Of a stretch of DNA of 64,000 bases, positions 1 through 8,602 are shown one piece after another. The first letter of the stretch is position 1. The number at the start of each line of letters is the position of its first letter. A program made the translations under genes and the position numbers. The notes below the pieces were generated by a model. The model was given only the letters and a program-made list of their open reading frames with translations, made no database searches and was not told the DNA's origin. The stretch lies in the NCBI RefSeq assembly GCF_007421925.1, contig NZ_QMDX01000013.1:36702-100701 (forward strand), given 5' to 3'. This DNA comes from Haloglomus irregulare (GTDB lineage Archaea; Halobacteriota; Halobacteria; Halobacteriales; Haloarculaceae).

Positions 1-673
1 CCCGTCGATGCCTACGTTCCGGGCTCCGACACGGGTCTCCGGGTGAAGCTGCCCCGTGCGAGGTTCGGCCGGCTGGTCGTCGGCCTCGACGACGGGACGT
101 GCTCGTGCGATGTCAGGCTCCACCCCGTTTCGGAAGTCCTGACCCCACGGCTATCCGCGCCCACGGTTCAGTTGCGCCGTCGATGGAGTGGTCCTGAGTC
201 CAGAGGCGGCGCCTCTCGGAGGAACTCGTTCCCGGCGGTAGCGAACCGGGACACGGCGAGGAGGCGAAAGCGGGTTCGCCGAGATCTGCTCCCGTCGCAT
301 TTCGCGTTCGGAGGAGAGCGAGCCATCCCCACGTATTAGTGAATAACGAGTCGATTAGTCAGATACCAGTCGTTTCGTGCCGCTATACCGTCGTTATCGC
401 GGTAATTCGCCGCGTATCCGCTGAAGATTGATGCCGGAATCCGAGGACACGTGTGCTGGTGTGCGGGTCAACGTCGTGACCGTCGGTCGTCCTCCCCCCC
501 GGCGACCCGGCTCGATCGCTGGCCGGTACTTGGGGTGGTGTGGCCCAGTTCACTGCTCGGGGACACCTCACGGAACGAGGGTGCGGTGCGGAATTGCACG
601 GCCCAGCACCGAGCCGCATCCGTACCGACAACCCGCTGCCGTCTGCTGATTCGGAAACGCGGGAGATCGAGAG
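1..673. other. Gene-poor left edge, no convincing gene
   Basis: No gene is supported here. The plus-strand reading frame 1 is open from the first base to about position 339, and for its first 130 or so bases its codons end mostly in G or C. It could therefore hold the tail of a gene or a decayed remnant, but no family is recognisable and codon bias fades afterwards. Bases 320-430 are AT-rich for this genome, with several TTA/TAA-type patches that might be promoter sequence, but no gene follows them in either direction. The stretch ends at the partial tRNA copy. Confidence 0.4.
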
Positions 674-700
674 TGGACTCGCGGGGATTTGAACCACGGG
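674..700 (-). repeat. Partial copy of the tRNA-Ala 3' end (att-like repeat)
   Basis: Bases 674-695 repeat exactly, over 22 bases, the 3' end of the adjacent tRNA-Ala gene (780-801: discriminator, acceptor 3' strand and T arm). The match resumes for four more bases after one mismatch. A 3'-end tRNA copy just beyond the tRNA is the usual footprint of integration by a tRNA-targeting element (attL/attR). Only about 80 bases separate the copies, so any element between them is gone. A simple local duplication is the alternative. Confidence 0.7.
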
Positions 701-779
701 AAGACGGTCGCACTCGCTTCGCTCGCGCGCTGCGACTTCCCTGATTAAAACCCCGCTTCGACCATTCTCACTGCTCCGA

Positions 780-851
780 TGGACTCGCGGGGATTTGAAC
801 CCCGGGCCTCTTCCTTGCGAAGGAAGCGATCTGCCGCTGATCTACGAGCCC
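780..851 (-). tRNA. tRNA-Ala (anticodon CGC)
   Basis: On the minus strand the sequence folds as a standard cloverleaf of 72 bases. The acceptor strands GGGCTCG and CGAGTCC pair, with a G3:U70 wobble, the universal alanine identity element. The anticodon stem CTTCC/GGAAG carries a TTCGCAA loop, giving anticodon CGC for GCG codons. The T arm has GGTTCAAATCC. The discriminator is A and CCA is not encoded. Its 3' end is partly duplicated at 674-700. Confidence 0.95.
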
Positions 852-896
852 GCATCCTTAGGGAGTCGAGCGCCTCACTTGAGGATTCCGTTTCCC

Positions 897-1121
897 CTAG
901 CTCGCGACCTGTTCGACGGCGATATCGGGGAGCGTGAGCGGTACGACACCGCCGACCACCAGCGACGCGGGGGTCCACCGGAGCCCCGCCGCCGTGTACG
1001 GCCACAGTCCCAGTGCCACCACCAGCATGACAACGCCGAGGAGACGGAGGGCCGCGACGGCCGTGCGCTCCGGGTCGGCGTCCGCGATGACCGCAGAGCC
1101 ATCCGGTGTCCGGTCGGTCAC
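897..1121 (-). CDS. Small two-helix membrane protein
   Basis: A 74-residue protein if the GTG at 1121 is used; the frame stays open upstream to 1235, but that part looks non-coding (Arg/Ser/Pro-rich). An acidic N-terminal stretch (residues 1-23) is followed by two hydrophobic segments, about residues 26-48 (leucine/valine-rich, ending in LWPYTAAG) and 52-64. No enzyme motif is visible. It sits alone between tRNA-Ala and rps10, on the same strand as both. No family is recognised; small membrane proteins of this kind are common in Halobacteria. Confidence 0.55.
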   Translation of the reverse strand: MTDRTPDGSAVIADADPERTAVAALRLLGVVMLVVALGLWPYTAAGLRWTPASLVVGGVVPLTLPDIAVEQVAS

Positions 1122-1435
1122 ATCCGCAGTCGGGCGGTCACGGACCTCCGGCTGTGGCCGAGCTGTTCGTCGGTTGAACTGGCTCCGTAGCGCGGAGCTG
1201 CGAGGAGCGACAGAAGCGAGCACCGTGGCCGTCACGGCGTGGGGCCGGGCCCGTTCGCGGTTCGACCGCCGGGAGGCCGGCCCCGCTCGGGGTCGTCCGA
1301 CAGGGTCCGGTGGGCGCCACGCGTTCGCTCGGTCCCGAGAGGCGTCGCGTCCACAGGACGTCGCGGGGCTGCACCCCGTCCCGTTCAGTTCCGACGGAGG
1401 CCGTCCGTCGACCTTCGCGCTCGCAAAGCGGGCGC

Positions 1436-1744
1436 TCAGTCCTCGAGGACGATCTCGATGGAGACGTCGTTCGGGACCTGGATGCGCATCAGCTTGCGGA
1501 GCGCGCGTTCGTCGGCGTCGATGTCGATCAGCCGCTTGTGGACGCGCATCTCCCAGTGCTCCCAGGTGGCGGTCCCCTCGCCGTCCGGGGACTTGCGCGA
1601 CGGAATCTCCAGCTTCTTCGTCGGGAGCGGCACCGGGCCGCTGAGCTGGACGCCCGTGTTGTCCGCGATGTCGCGGACGTCATCACAGATGTCGTCGAGG
1701 TCCTCGGGGCTGGTCCCCGCGAGGCGGACGCGTGCCTGTTGCAT
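1436..1744 (-). CDS. rps10: 30S ribosomal protein S10 (uS10)
   Basis: The 102-residue product has the archaeal length for uS10 and the family motifs: [17 protein letters not shown] at the N-terminus, [13 protein letters not shown] in the centre, and a C-terminal [20 protein letters not shown] helix region. It belongs to the small-subunit head, where it contacts tRNA-site proteins. The start codon lies one base after the EF-1alpha stop codon, so the two genes are surely one transcript, the usual haloarchaeal arrangement. The acidic composition fits a halophile. Nothing appears degenerate. Confidence 0.97.
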   Translation of the reverse strand: MQQARVRLAGTSPEDLDDICDDVRDIADNTGVQLSGPVPLPTKKLEIPSRKSPDGEGTATWEHWEMRVHKRLIDIDADERALRKLMRIQVPNDVSIEIVLED

Positions 1745-1745
1745 C

Positions 1746-3011
1746 TTATCGCTCGTCCACGCCCAGGACCTTTCCGGCGGCGATGGTCTGGCCCATGTCG
1801 CGGATGGCGAAGGAGCCGAGCTCCGGGATTTCGGAGGACGGCTCGATGCTGAGGGGCTTCTGCGGGCGGACGGTGACGACCGCCGCGTCGCCCGACTGGA
1901 TGAAGTCCGGGTTCTCCTCGGCGACCTCGCCGGAGGAGGGGTCGAGCTTCTTGTCGATGGACTCGATCGTACACGCGACCTGCGCCGTATGGGCGTGGAA
2001 GACCGGCGTGTAGCCCGCGGTGATAACCGACGGGTGCTGCATCACGACGACCTGGGCCTGGAAGGTCTCGGCGACCGTCGGCGGGTCGTCGGCCGAGCCA
2101 CAGACGTCGCCACGGCGGATGTCGTCCTTGCCGACGCCGCGGACGTTGAACCCGACGTTGTCACCGGGACCCGCCTGGTCGACCTCCTCATGGTGCATCT
2201 CGACGGTCTTGACCTCGCCGCCGACGTCGGAGGGCTGGAAGCTGACGTCGTTGCCGGGCTTCATGATACCCGTCTCGATGCGCCCGACCGGGACGGTCCC
2301 GATACCGGAGATGGTGTAGACGTCCTGGATGGGGAGGCGCAGCGGCGCGTCCGTCGGCGGCTGCGGCTCCGGCAGGCCGTTGAGGGCCTCCAGCAGGGTC
2401 ACCCCGTCGTACCACGGCGTGTTGTCCGACTCCTCGGAGACGTTGTCGCCCTCGAACGCCGAGGTCGGGATGAAGCTCGCGTCCTCGGTGTCGAAGCGGA
2501 CCTGCTTGAGCAGCTGCTTGACCTCCTCGACGGTCTCGTCGTAGCGGCTCTCCTGGTAGTCGACCAGGTCCATCTTGTTGACCGCGATGATGAGCTCGTC
2601 GATACCCAGGGTCTTCGCCAGGAAGACGTGCTCCTGGGTCTGGGGCTGGACGCCGTCGTCCGCGGCGACCACGAGCACGGCGTTGTCGGCCTGGCTTGCG
2701 CCCGTGATCATGTTCTTCACGAAGTCACGGTGGCCCGGACAGTCGACGATGGTGAAGTAGTACTCGTCGGTGTCGAACTCCTGGTGGGCGATGTCGATGG
2801 TTACGCCTCGCTCACGCTCCTCGGCGAGGTTGTCCATGACGTAGGCGAACTCGAAGCCACCCTTGCCCTTCTCCTCGGCCTCCTCTCGATACTGCTCGAT
2901 GACGTGCTCGGGGACGCTCCCTGTCTCGAACAGGAGCCGCCCGACCATCGTGCTCTTCCCGTGGTCGACGTGGCCGATGACGGCCAGGTTCTGGTGCGGT
3001 TTGTCGCTCAT
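1746..3011 (-). CDS. tef1a: Translation elongation factor 1-alpha (aEF-1A)
   Basis: A 421-residue GTPase that delivers aminoacyl-tRNA to the ribosome. The start was set at 3011 because [20 protein letters not shown] is the conserved N-terminus; the frame is open further upstream but that stretch is not EF-1alpha. Visible motifs are G1 (GHVDHGKS, residues 13-20), the effector segment with RGVTID, G3 (DCPGH), G4 (NKMD) and the C-terminal beta-barrel domains ending in GKVLGVDER. It is co-transcribed with rps10. An acidic insert of halophilic type lies in the G domain. Confidence 0.98.
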   Translation of the reverse strand: MSDKPHQNLAVIGHVDHGKSTMVGRLLFETGSVPEHVIEQYREEAEEKGKGGFEFAYVMDNLAEERERGVTIDIAHQEFDTDEYYFTIVDCPGHRDFVKNMITGASQADNAVLVVAADDGVQPQTQEHVFLAKTLGIDELIIAVNKMDLVDYQESRYDETVEEVKQLLKQVRFDTEDASFIPTSAFEGDNVSEESDNTPWYDGVTLLEALNGLPEPQPPTDAPLRLPIQDVYTISGIGTVPVGRIETGIMKPGNDVSFQPSDVGGEVKTVEMHHEEVDQAGPGDNVGFNVRGVGKDDIRRGDVCGSADDPPTVAETFQAQVVVMQHPSVITAGYTPVFHAHTAQVACTIESIDKKLDPSSGEVAEENPDFIQSGDAAVVTVRPQKPLSIEPSSEIPELGSFAIRDMGQTIAAGKVLGVDER

Positions 3012-3063
3012 GGTTGATGTCACGCCTCGCGTGGCGCTATGTGCGGAGAACGTTACCCCGACG

Positions 3064-3083
3064 TGCGTAAGAAGATTTCGATA
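3064..3083 (-). promoter_or_regulatory. Probable promoter of tef1a-rps10
   Basis: Read on the minus strand, TCGAAA (BRE-like) is followed by TCTTCTTACG, an archaeal TATA-like stretch. Initiation about 25 bases further on would give a leader of roughly 30 bases before the EF-1alpha ATG. It is the only AT-rich patch in the 150 bases upstream of the gene. This is inferred from sequence only. Confidence 0.45.
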
Positions 3084-3169
3084 CAACGGGTGAGAATCCC
3101 ACGAATCCGCCGGTCTCGCGGGCCGTGCGTGCCGTTCACACGGGTCCTGGCCGGTGGCACGGATCGACC

Positions 3170-3359
3170 TCAGTCCGCGTAGCATCGGCCCAGCCGACAC
3201 TCCGGGCAAGGGGCAGTCCGGGTACGTCCTCCCACCGACGAGACCCGCGAACCCGTCGTTCTCCGGGTCGTCGGTATGGATGCCGTTGCCCCGGTGGTCC
3301 GGGACGTGGTCCACCGGTTCGGGGGCCACGTTGCAGTCCGGACAGATCCGGCCGGCCAT
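3170..3359 (-). pseudogene. Small zinc-ribbon protein, apparently frameshifted
   Basis: Starting at ATG 3359, a strongly codon-biased frame encodes [17 protein letters not shown], then an Asp/His/Gly-rich middle and GGRTYPD. The partner CxxC pair does not appear in this frame, which runs on open into EF-1alpha. In another minus-strand frame the same DNA continues as [14 protein letters not shown] and stops at 3170. One indel near 3225 would join the two CxxC pairs into a zinc ribbon of about 63 residues. It lies between hom (40 bases upstream) and tef1a. Either the gene is broken or the assembly has an error; the function is unknown. Confidence 0.55.
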
Positions 3360-3398
3360 GGAGGCCCGGCCGGCGGCGCAGAAGAACGATTCCTCCCG

Positions 3399-4349
3399 CT
3401 AGTCCACCGGCGGCAGTCGGCCCACGTCGGCCAGCACCGCGCTCGCGGTTTCGGGGCCGCCCGCGCCCGCACCGGAGATGTTCAGCTGGCCGGCGTGTTC
3501 GGTCTCCAGCTGGACGATGTTGGTCGTCCCGGTGACCGCGAGGGTGCCGTTCTCGGGCACCAGCCGCGGCCCGACCCGGACGGACCCGTCGCTGACCTCG
3601 CCGATGAGCCGGACCGTGCGACCGTCCTCGGCGGCGAGTTCGAGAGCGCTCCCCGGGATGGACCGGATGCCCTCGACCTCGGCGTCGGCGAGGGTGTAGC
3701 CCCCGTCGTAGAGAACGTTCGCGAGGATGACGCATTTCAGGGCGGCGTCGGTCCCCTCCACGTCGAAGGAGGGGTCGGCCTCCGCGACCCCGAGGTCCTG
3801 GGCCTCGGCCAGGACGTGCTCGTAGTCGAGCCCCTCGGCGGCCATCCGGGAGAGGACGAAGTTCGCGGTCCCGTTGAGGACCCCCCGGACCGCGCGGACG
3901 CGCTCGGGGCCGAGCGAGTCGATGGTCGACAGCGTCGGGATGGCGCCCGCGACCGCGGCCTCAAACAGCACCTCGCCGCGGGAGTCGGCCGCCAGCGCCC
4001 GGACCTCGTCGTAGCGCTCGGCCACCGGGCCCTTGTTCGCGAGCACGACGTGGCGGTCCCGTTCCAGCGCGGCCTCGACGTGACCGAAGCCGGGCTGGGC
4101 GTCGGAGAGCGTCGTCGGCGTGGCCTCCACGAGCGCGTCGTAGGGCGCGTCGAGCGCCGTCGCGACCTCGGCGTCGCCGACCGTGCCCGAACCCCGCTTG
4201 CGCGCCAGGACGGCCGCCACGTCGATGCCGTCGGCGTCGACGACCGCGCCCGACGAGTCGGCCAGCGCGGTCACGGTGTGGCCGTACTCGCCCGCCAGCT
4301 TCGCGACCGACCGGCCGACCGCCCCGGCACCCATGACGGCGAGCTTCAC
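3399..4349 (-). CDS. hom: Homoserine dehydrogenase
   Basis: A 316-residue enzyme that reduces aspartate semialdehyde to homoserine with NAD(P)H, the branch point to threonine and methionine. The N-terminal Rossmann motif is GAGAVG (residues 7-12). The homoserine dehydrogenase core follows, with LANKGPVA, the GVLNGTANFVLSRM segment and the catalytic-domain region EAQDLGVAEADPSFDVEG. No C-terminal ACT domain is fused. Instead an ACT protein is encoded immediately upstream with a GTGA overlap, so the two are translationally coupled. The start codon is GTG. Confidence 0.95.
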   Translation of the reverse strand: MKLAVMGAGAVGRSVAKLAGEYGHTVTALADSSGAVVDADGIDVAAVLARKRGSGTVGDAEVATALDAPYDALVEATPTTLSDAQPGFGHVEAALERDRHVVLANKGPVAERYDEVRALAADSRGEVLFEAAVAGAIPTLSTIDSLGPERVRAVRGVLNGTANFVLSRMAAEGLDYEHVLAEAQDLGVAEADPSFDVEGTDAALKCVILANVLYDGGYTLADAEVEGIRSIPGSALELAAEDGRTVRLIGEVSDGSVRVGPRLVPENGTLAVTGTTNIVQLETEHAGQLNISGAGAGGPETASAVLADVGRLPPVD

Positions 4350-4873
4350 GCGTCACCACCCTCCGCGAGCGGCTCGACCACGTGCAGTCCCTTCCGGTCG
4401 GCGACCGCCCGCACCGTCGCCAGCGTCTCCTCGACGGCCCCGGCGTGGGTATCCATCCGTACCCGGGCCGAGGAGAGTTCGTCCGTCCCGTCCGGAGCCG
4501 ACAGCGCCACGTCGTCGATGGAGGCGTTACCGCAGTCCTCGATGCGGGACAGCGTATCCGACAGGTCGGTGTCGACGAGGTGGCCGACCAGCAGGACCAC
4601 CAGCTCCTCGCTGTACTGTTCGCTGCCAGCCCGGATGACGTTCACCCCGGCGTCGCGCAACGCCTCGACGATCCCCTCGAACCGCTCCGGCGTGGCCTCC
4701 ATGTCCACCTCGACGGGGATGTGCCCGCGCGGCGTGACGTTCCCCCGCTCGTGGAAGATGGAGAGGAGGTTCCCGCCGTTGTCGGCGATGGGTTCCAGCG
4801 CCCGCAGCAGCTCGCCGGGCTCGTCCTGCAGCTCGAGGCGGACGGTGTACGAACGGACGTCGGACTCGCTCAC
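4346..4873 (-). CDS. ACT-domain amino-acid-binding protein, partner of Hom
   Basis: A 175-residue protein with two ACT-like halves: residues about 6-80 (YTVRLELQDEPGELLRALEPI, with GGNLLSIFHERG) and a second regulatory half including the HLVDTDLSDTLSRIEDCG segment. ACT domains bind amino acids and give feedback control. Overlap with hom by the GTGA junction and its place first in the operon suggest that it senses threonine or another product for homoserine dehydrogenase. The start is taken at GTG 4873 because the residues before it are Arg/Pro-rich and unconserved in character. No catalytic motif is present. Confidence 0.85.
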   Translation of the reverse strand: MSESDVRSYTVRLELQDEPGELLRALEPIADNGGNLLSIFHERGNVTPRGHIPVEVDMEATPERFEGIVEALRDAGVNVIRAGSEQYSEELVVLLVGHLVDTDLSDTLSRIEDCGNASIDDVALSAPDGTDELSSARVRMDTHAGAVEETLATVRAVADRKGLHVVEPLAEGGDA

Positions 4874-5070
4874 GCGACCACCCCTGGGGCGCCGCACCGG
4901 CGGAGCCACGGGCCGTCGCCAACGCGGCCGCCGGCCCGCGCTCGACGATTCGATTGCATGACCGGATACCCGGCACGGCCGGTGATAAGCCCCCCGGAAC
5001 CCGGCAACCGACCTGCCCGGCCGCGCAGCGGCCCCGCAGTATCAAGTCGACCCGGCGACTCGGTCGTGGC

Positions 5071-5205
5071 GTGACACACCCCCCGACGCCGACACCCACG
5101 ACCGTCGCCGGCGCCTCCAGCGTCACCAGTCCGGACCCCGGTGTCGGCCTCATCGGGACGCTGGTGGTGGTCGTGGCCGCGGTGCTCCTCCGCCGCCGCA
5201 CGTAG
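5071..5205 (+). CDS. Possible microprotein: Thr/Pro linker plus PGF-CTERM-like tail
   Basis: A 44-residue frame from GTG 5071. It consists only of a Thr/Pro/Ser-rich stretch (residues 1-22), then PDPGVGLIG, a hydrophobic helix and a final RRRT. This order (low-complexity Thr linker, PGxG, helix, Arg cluster) is that of the C-terminal sorting signal cut by archaeosortase A (PGF-CTERM), except that the consensus PGF is PGV here. There is no signal peptide or ectodomain. It may be the remaining 3' end of a lost surface-protein gene, or a small membrane protein. Confidence 0.35.
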   Translation: MTHPPTPTPTTVAGASSVTSPDPGVGLIGTLVVVVAAVLLRRRT

Positions 5206-5367
5206 CCCGACGACGGCCGGTATATCCCCGTTACGGCGGCGGCGTCCTGGATATCCCGAGTATCCTCGAGATGCGGGTGTTCGGTCCTGGCCCGTCCGGG
5301 ATTCCCGGGAACCGCACACCGACCCAGAACCGCAATCCCGTTGCCGGACCCCCTCGAACCGGTCGGT

Positions 5368-5592
5368 ATGTCCACCGCCCACCAGATCGTCGATATCCTG
5401 CTTGCGGGACTCCTCGCCGGCAGCGTCGCGTTCGCGCTGAGCATCGCCGCGCCGCAGGCCGCCACCAGCGTCGGGGTCGCCGCCGCGGCCGCCTTCTACT
5501 TCTCGCGGCACCCGTGGGGCGTCAGCGTCGAGACCGGCCGGGAGTACAACGAGCAGTTCGACGAGCTCTACGACCGGTACCTGCCGTTCTGA
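5368..5592 (+). CDS. Small membrane protein
   Basis: A 74-residue protein starting at MSTAHQIVDILLAG. Two hydrophobic segments (about residues 8-28 and 33-46) are followed by a polar C-terminus, SRHPWGVSVETGREYNEQFDELYDRYLPF. The strongly biased codons and the end in a charged tail with an Asp/Tyr motif argue that it is real. No family function is recognised. It is followed by the remains of another membrane protein gene. Confidence 0.6.
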   Translation: MSTAHQIVDILLAGLLAGSVAFALSIAAPQAATSVGVAAAAAFYFSRHPWGVSVETGREYNEQFDELYDRYLPF

Positions 5593-5642
5593 CCCGCACG
5601 GCGACCACCGCAGGGGCTCTTCCACCACCCGGGTGCCAGGCT

Positions 5643-6095
5643 GTGACGGATCCACTGACGACCGCGGCGCCGGGCGTGTCGCGACGACGCTCGGCGGCCT
5701 TCAGGGCACTCGCGACCGTACTGTTCGCCGCCGGCAGTACCATCGATATCGAACCCGGCGCGCCGTACTGCCGCTGTTGGCCGCCGTCGTCACCGCCGTC
5801 CAGTCGGCGACGAACGGGGGTCCCGGCGTCGGGGTAGCGCTGGCGGTCGCGTCCGTCCTGGAATCCTGACCCCTGAGCCTCGGTCCGGACCGGCTGCTCT
5901 CGGACGCGGCGGTGTCGATGGTGCAGTTCGGCCTCGCCGCATCGCCCCTGTTCGGCCTCGTCGGCCACCTCGCCGACGCGCAGTTCGCCACGCTCGACCC
6001 GGACGCAACTCCTGCTGGCCGTTCCGCTCCTGCTCGCGGCGCTGTGGTGGGACTTCCGGGTCGTCGTATGGGACACCGCATCCGCGCGAGCGTAG
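5643..6095 (+). pseudogene. Broken membrane-protein gene (several frameshifts and a stop)
   Basis: Four consecutive pieces in different plus-strand frames read like one hydrophobic protein. They are VTDPLTTAAPGVSRRRSAAF to FAAGSTIDIEPGA; then VLPLLAAVVTAVQSATNGG to VASVLES and a stop; then PLSLGPDRLLSDAAVSMVQF to ADAQFATLDPDA; then LLLAVPLLLAALWWDFRVVV up to a TAG at 6093-6095. Each piece has haloarchaeal codon bias and transmembrane character, and each breaks where another frame takes over. The parent family is not recognised. The number of breaks suggests decay rather than one sequencing error. Confidence 0.55.
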
Positions 6096-6187
6096 TCGGG
6101 CTCGAGACGGCGGAGCCGGCTCCTCCTCCCGAGGATCGGAGATCCTCGGAGAAACCGGCCGGAGCGCCCGCAGGGCGCGGAGGCCAG

Positions 6188-6296
6188 TAGAGTTTCTCCG
6201 AACGTTTTCGCGAGGAGTGGGTCGCGAGCGGAGCCCGCGGGCGAGCGCCGTCAGGCGCTCGCCGAGGAAACCCGCCGCAGCAAGAAGCTCGCGTTC
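6188..6296 (-). repeat. 3'-flanking element, copy behind aef2
   Basis: Read in the direction of aef2, the stop codon is followed by GCGAGCTTCTTGCTG, then CCTCGGCGAGCGCC paired with GGCGCTCGCC as a stem, then CCCACTCCTCGCGAAAACG, TTCGGAGAAAC. This is a diverged version of the elements behind cdc48 and the TRAM gene (32517-32605, 32815-32969) and of the shorter aor copy. The T tract just after the stop codon and the following hairpin make it a candidate transcription terminator or 3'-UTR element. Confidence 0.5.
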
Positions 6297-8483
6297 CTAG
6301 AAGTAGTCGATCGACTGGGGCAGCTCCGTCTTCATCCCCTTGCGCTCGCGGATCTCCGTGATGATGTCGGGCTGGAGGTTGTCCGCGAGGACGCGGAAGC
6401 CGGCGTTCTCCGTGTTCCAGGAGGCACGGCCCTCCGTGGCGCTCCGGATGTCGCTGGAGAAGCCGATCATCTCGTCGACGGGCGCGATGCCCTCGACGAC
6501 CATGAGGTCGCCCTCCTGGTACATGTCGTCGACGCGGCCACGGCGGCCCTGGATCTCGCCGGAGGCGGCACCCATGTGCTCGTTGGGCACGTCGATACGG
6601 ACGTTCTGGATCGGCTCGAGGAGCCGCACCTCGCCGTGGATGAGCGAGCGGTGGACCGCGTCCCGGACGGCGGGGATGACCTGCGCGGGGCCGCGGTGGA
6701 TGGCGTCCTCGTGGAGCCGGGCGTCGTGGAGCCGCAGGAGCGCCCCCTCGACGGGTTCGGCCGCCAGCGGGCCGTCCTCCAGCGCCTCCTCGAAGCCTTC
6801 GAGGACGAGCTCCATCGTCTCGTTGAGCTGCTGGACACCCTTCGTGTCGTCGATGAAGATGTTGGAGCCGAAGACGTGCTCCACGTTCTGGGAGGTCTCC
6901 TTGTCCATGCCGGCCTCCTGCAGCGCCTCACGGCGCTCCAGCTCGGGCATGTCCATGGTCGCCTCGCCCTTCTTCAGCACGTCGATGATCTCCTGGTCGA
7001 GCGGTTCCAGCGAGACGTAGAAGCGGTTGTGACGGTTCGGCGAGATACCCTCGACCTGCTCGGTACCCTGGGTCGGCGCCTCGCGGTAGACGACGATGGG
7101 CTCACCGGTCGTGACCGGGATGCCCTGGTTGCGCTCGATGCGCTGGGTGATGACCTCAAGGTGGAGCTCACCCTGCCCCGAGATGAGATGCTCGCCGGTG
7201 TCCTCGTTGATCTCGATGCGGATGGTGGGGTCCTCCTTGGAGACCTGCCGGAGCGTCTCGATGAGCTTCGGGAGGTCGTCCATGTTCTTGGCCTCGACGG
7301 ACTTCGTGATGACCGGCTCCGAGATGTGCTCGATGGACTCGAACGGGGTCATCTCGATGGAGGAGACGGTGGAGCCGGCGATGGCGTCCTTCAGCCCCGT
7401 CACTGCGGCGATGTTGCCGGCGGGAACGCGGTCGACCTCCTCACGTTCGCCACCCATGTAGATGCCGACGCTCTGGACGCGGTTCCTGCCCGCAGTGCCG
7501 GAGACGTACAGCTCCTGACCCTTCTCGATGGTGCCCGAGAAGACGCGGCCGGCGGCGATCTCGCCGGCGTGCGGGTCGACACCGATGTCGGTGACCATCA
7601 GGACGACCTCGCCGTCGTCGTCGACCAGCTGCATCTGCTCGGCGACCTCGGAGTCGGCGTCGCCACGCCAGACCCGCGGGATGCGGCGGGGCTGTGCGTC
7701 GATGGGGTTCGGGAAGTGCTCGCAGACCATGTCGAGGACGACGTCCGAGAGCGGCGTCCGCTCGTGGAGCTCCTGGCGCTTGTCGGCGCGCTCCATATCG
7801 ATGATGTCGCCGAAGTCCATCCCGGTGCGCTGCATCGACGGGAAGGAGATACCCCACTTGTACAGCGCCGACCCCATGCCGACGGTGCCCTCCTGGATGG
7901 AGACGGTCCAGTCGTCGATGTCGTCCATCTCCTCGGTCATGCCGCGAATGAGCTCGTTCACGTCGCGGATGACCTTCTGGAGACGCTGCTGCATCTCCTC
8001 GGGCCCCTCCTGGAGCTCGGAGATGAGACGGTCGACCTTGTTGATGAATAGCGCGGGCTTGACCCCCTCGCGGAGCGCCTGCCGCAGCACCGTCTCCGTC
8101 TGGGGCATGGCGCCCTCGACGGCGTCGACCACCACGAGCGCACCGTCGACGGCCCGCATCGCGCGAGTCACGTCGCCGCCGAAGTCGACGTGACCCGGCG
8201 TGTCGATGAGGTTGATGAGGTGGTTCTTCTCCTCGTACTCGTGAGTCATCGAGACGTTGGCCGCGTCGATGGTGATGCCCCGCTCCTGCTCGTCCTCCTC
8301 CGTGTCCATGGCGAGCTGTTCGCCGGCGCTCTCCTGGCCGATCATACCCGCCCCGGCGAGCAGGTTGTCAGTCAGCGTGGTCTTCCCGTGATCGACGTGT
8401 GCGGCGATGGCGATGTTCCGGATCTGCTCCGGCCGGTCCATCAGTTTCTCGCACTCCTGTACGATTTTCTTGCGTCGGCCCAT
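6297..8483 (-). CDS. aef2: Translation elongation factor 2 (aEF-2)
   Basis: A 728-residue translocase GTPase. The start at 8483 gives [20 protein letters not shown], the normal archaeal N-terminus, rather than the MRI-extended form nine bases upstream. Motifs are G1 ([10 protein letters not shown]), [12 protein letters not shown]3 ([12 protein letters not shown]) and G4 (NKVDR). Domain IV carries [15 protein letters not shown], which contains the histidine converted to diphthamide, and the C-terminus ends [15 protein letters not shown]. The gene is monocistronic in appearance, followed by a hairpin-rich repeat. A GAAAC and CCCTTTT stretch 25-45 bases upstream may be its promoter. Confidence 0.98.
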   Translation of the reverse strand: MGRRKKIVQECEKLMDRPEQIRNIAIAAHVDHGKTTLTDNLLAGAGMIGQESAGEQLAMDTEEDEQERGITIDAANVSMTHEYEEKNHLINLIDTPGHVDFGGDVTRAMRAVDGALVVVDAVEGAMPQTETVLRQALREGVKPALFINKVDRLISELQEGPEEMQQRLQKVIRDVNELIRGMTEEMDDIDDWTVSIQEGTVGMGSALYKWGISFPSMQRTGMDFGDIIDMERADKRQELHERTPLSDVVLDMVCEHFPNPIDAQPRRIPRVWRGDADSEVAEQMQLVDDDGEVVLMVTDIGVDPHAGEIAAGRVFSGTIEKGQELYVSGTAGRNRVQSVGIYMGGEREEVDRVPAGNIAAVTGLKDAIAGSTVSSIEMTPFESIEHISEPVITKSVEAKNMDDLPKLIETLRQVSKEDPTIRIEINEDTGEHLISGQGELHLEVITQRIERNQGIPVTTGEPIVVYREAPTQGTEQVEGISPNRHNRFYVSLEPLDQEIIDVLKKGEATMDMPELERREALQEAGMDKETSQNVEHVFGSNIFIDDTKGVQQLNETMELVLEGFEEALEDGPLAAEPVEGALLRLHDARLHEDAIHRGPAQVIPAVRDAVHRSLIHGEVRLLEPIQNVRIDVPNEHMGAASGEIQGRRGRVDDMYQEGDLMVVEGIAPVDEMIGFSSDIRSATEGRASWNTENAGFRVLADNLQPDIITEIRERKGMKTELPQSIDYF

Positions 8484-8602
8484 TATGCGCATGAGTACCG
8501 GCAGGACCGTGAAAAGGGTAGTGTTTCACCGTGCGGCCCCGCGTTCGGGCGGGCGAGGGGGACACGCGGCGGCGGGTTCGTCGCGGCGTCCCGGCCAGCG
8601 TC

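Noticed and set aside
43..339. A 98-codon frame at the left edge
   Set aside because: Codon bias disappears after the first third and no protein family is recognised; kept only as a possible remnant.
700..735. A CRISPR-like or transposon-end repeat in the GCACTCGCTTCGCTCGCGCG stretch
   Set aside because: GCTTCGC-type short palindromes recur all over this GC-rich sequence; no regular spacing or second copy of a unit was found.
1239..3017. A 592-codon open frame on the plus strand opposite EF-1alpha and S10
   Set aside because: It mirrors the codon bias of the genes on the other strand, has no recognisable domain and consists of Asp/Val/Gly-rich repeats typical of antisense frames in GC-rich DNA.
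6576..8051. A 491-codon open frame opposite aef2
   Set aside because: Antisense shadow of a highly conserved gene, with no family features.
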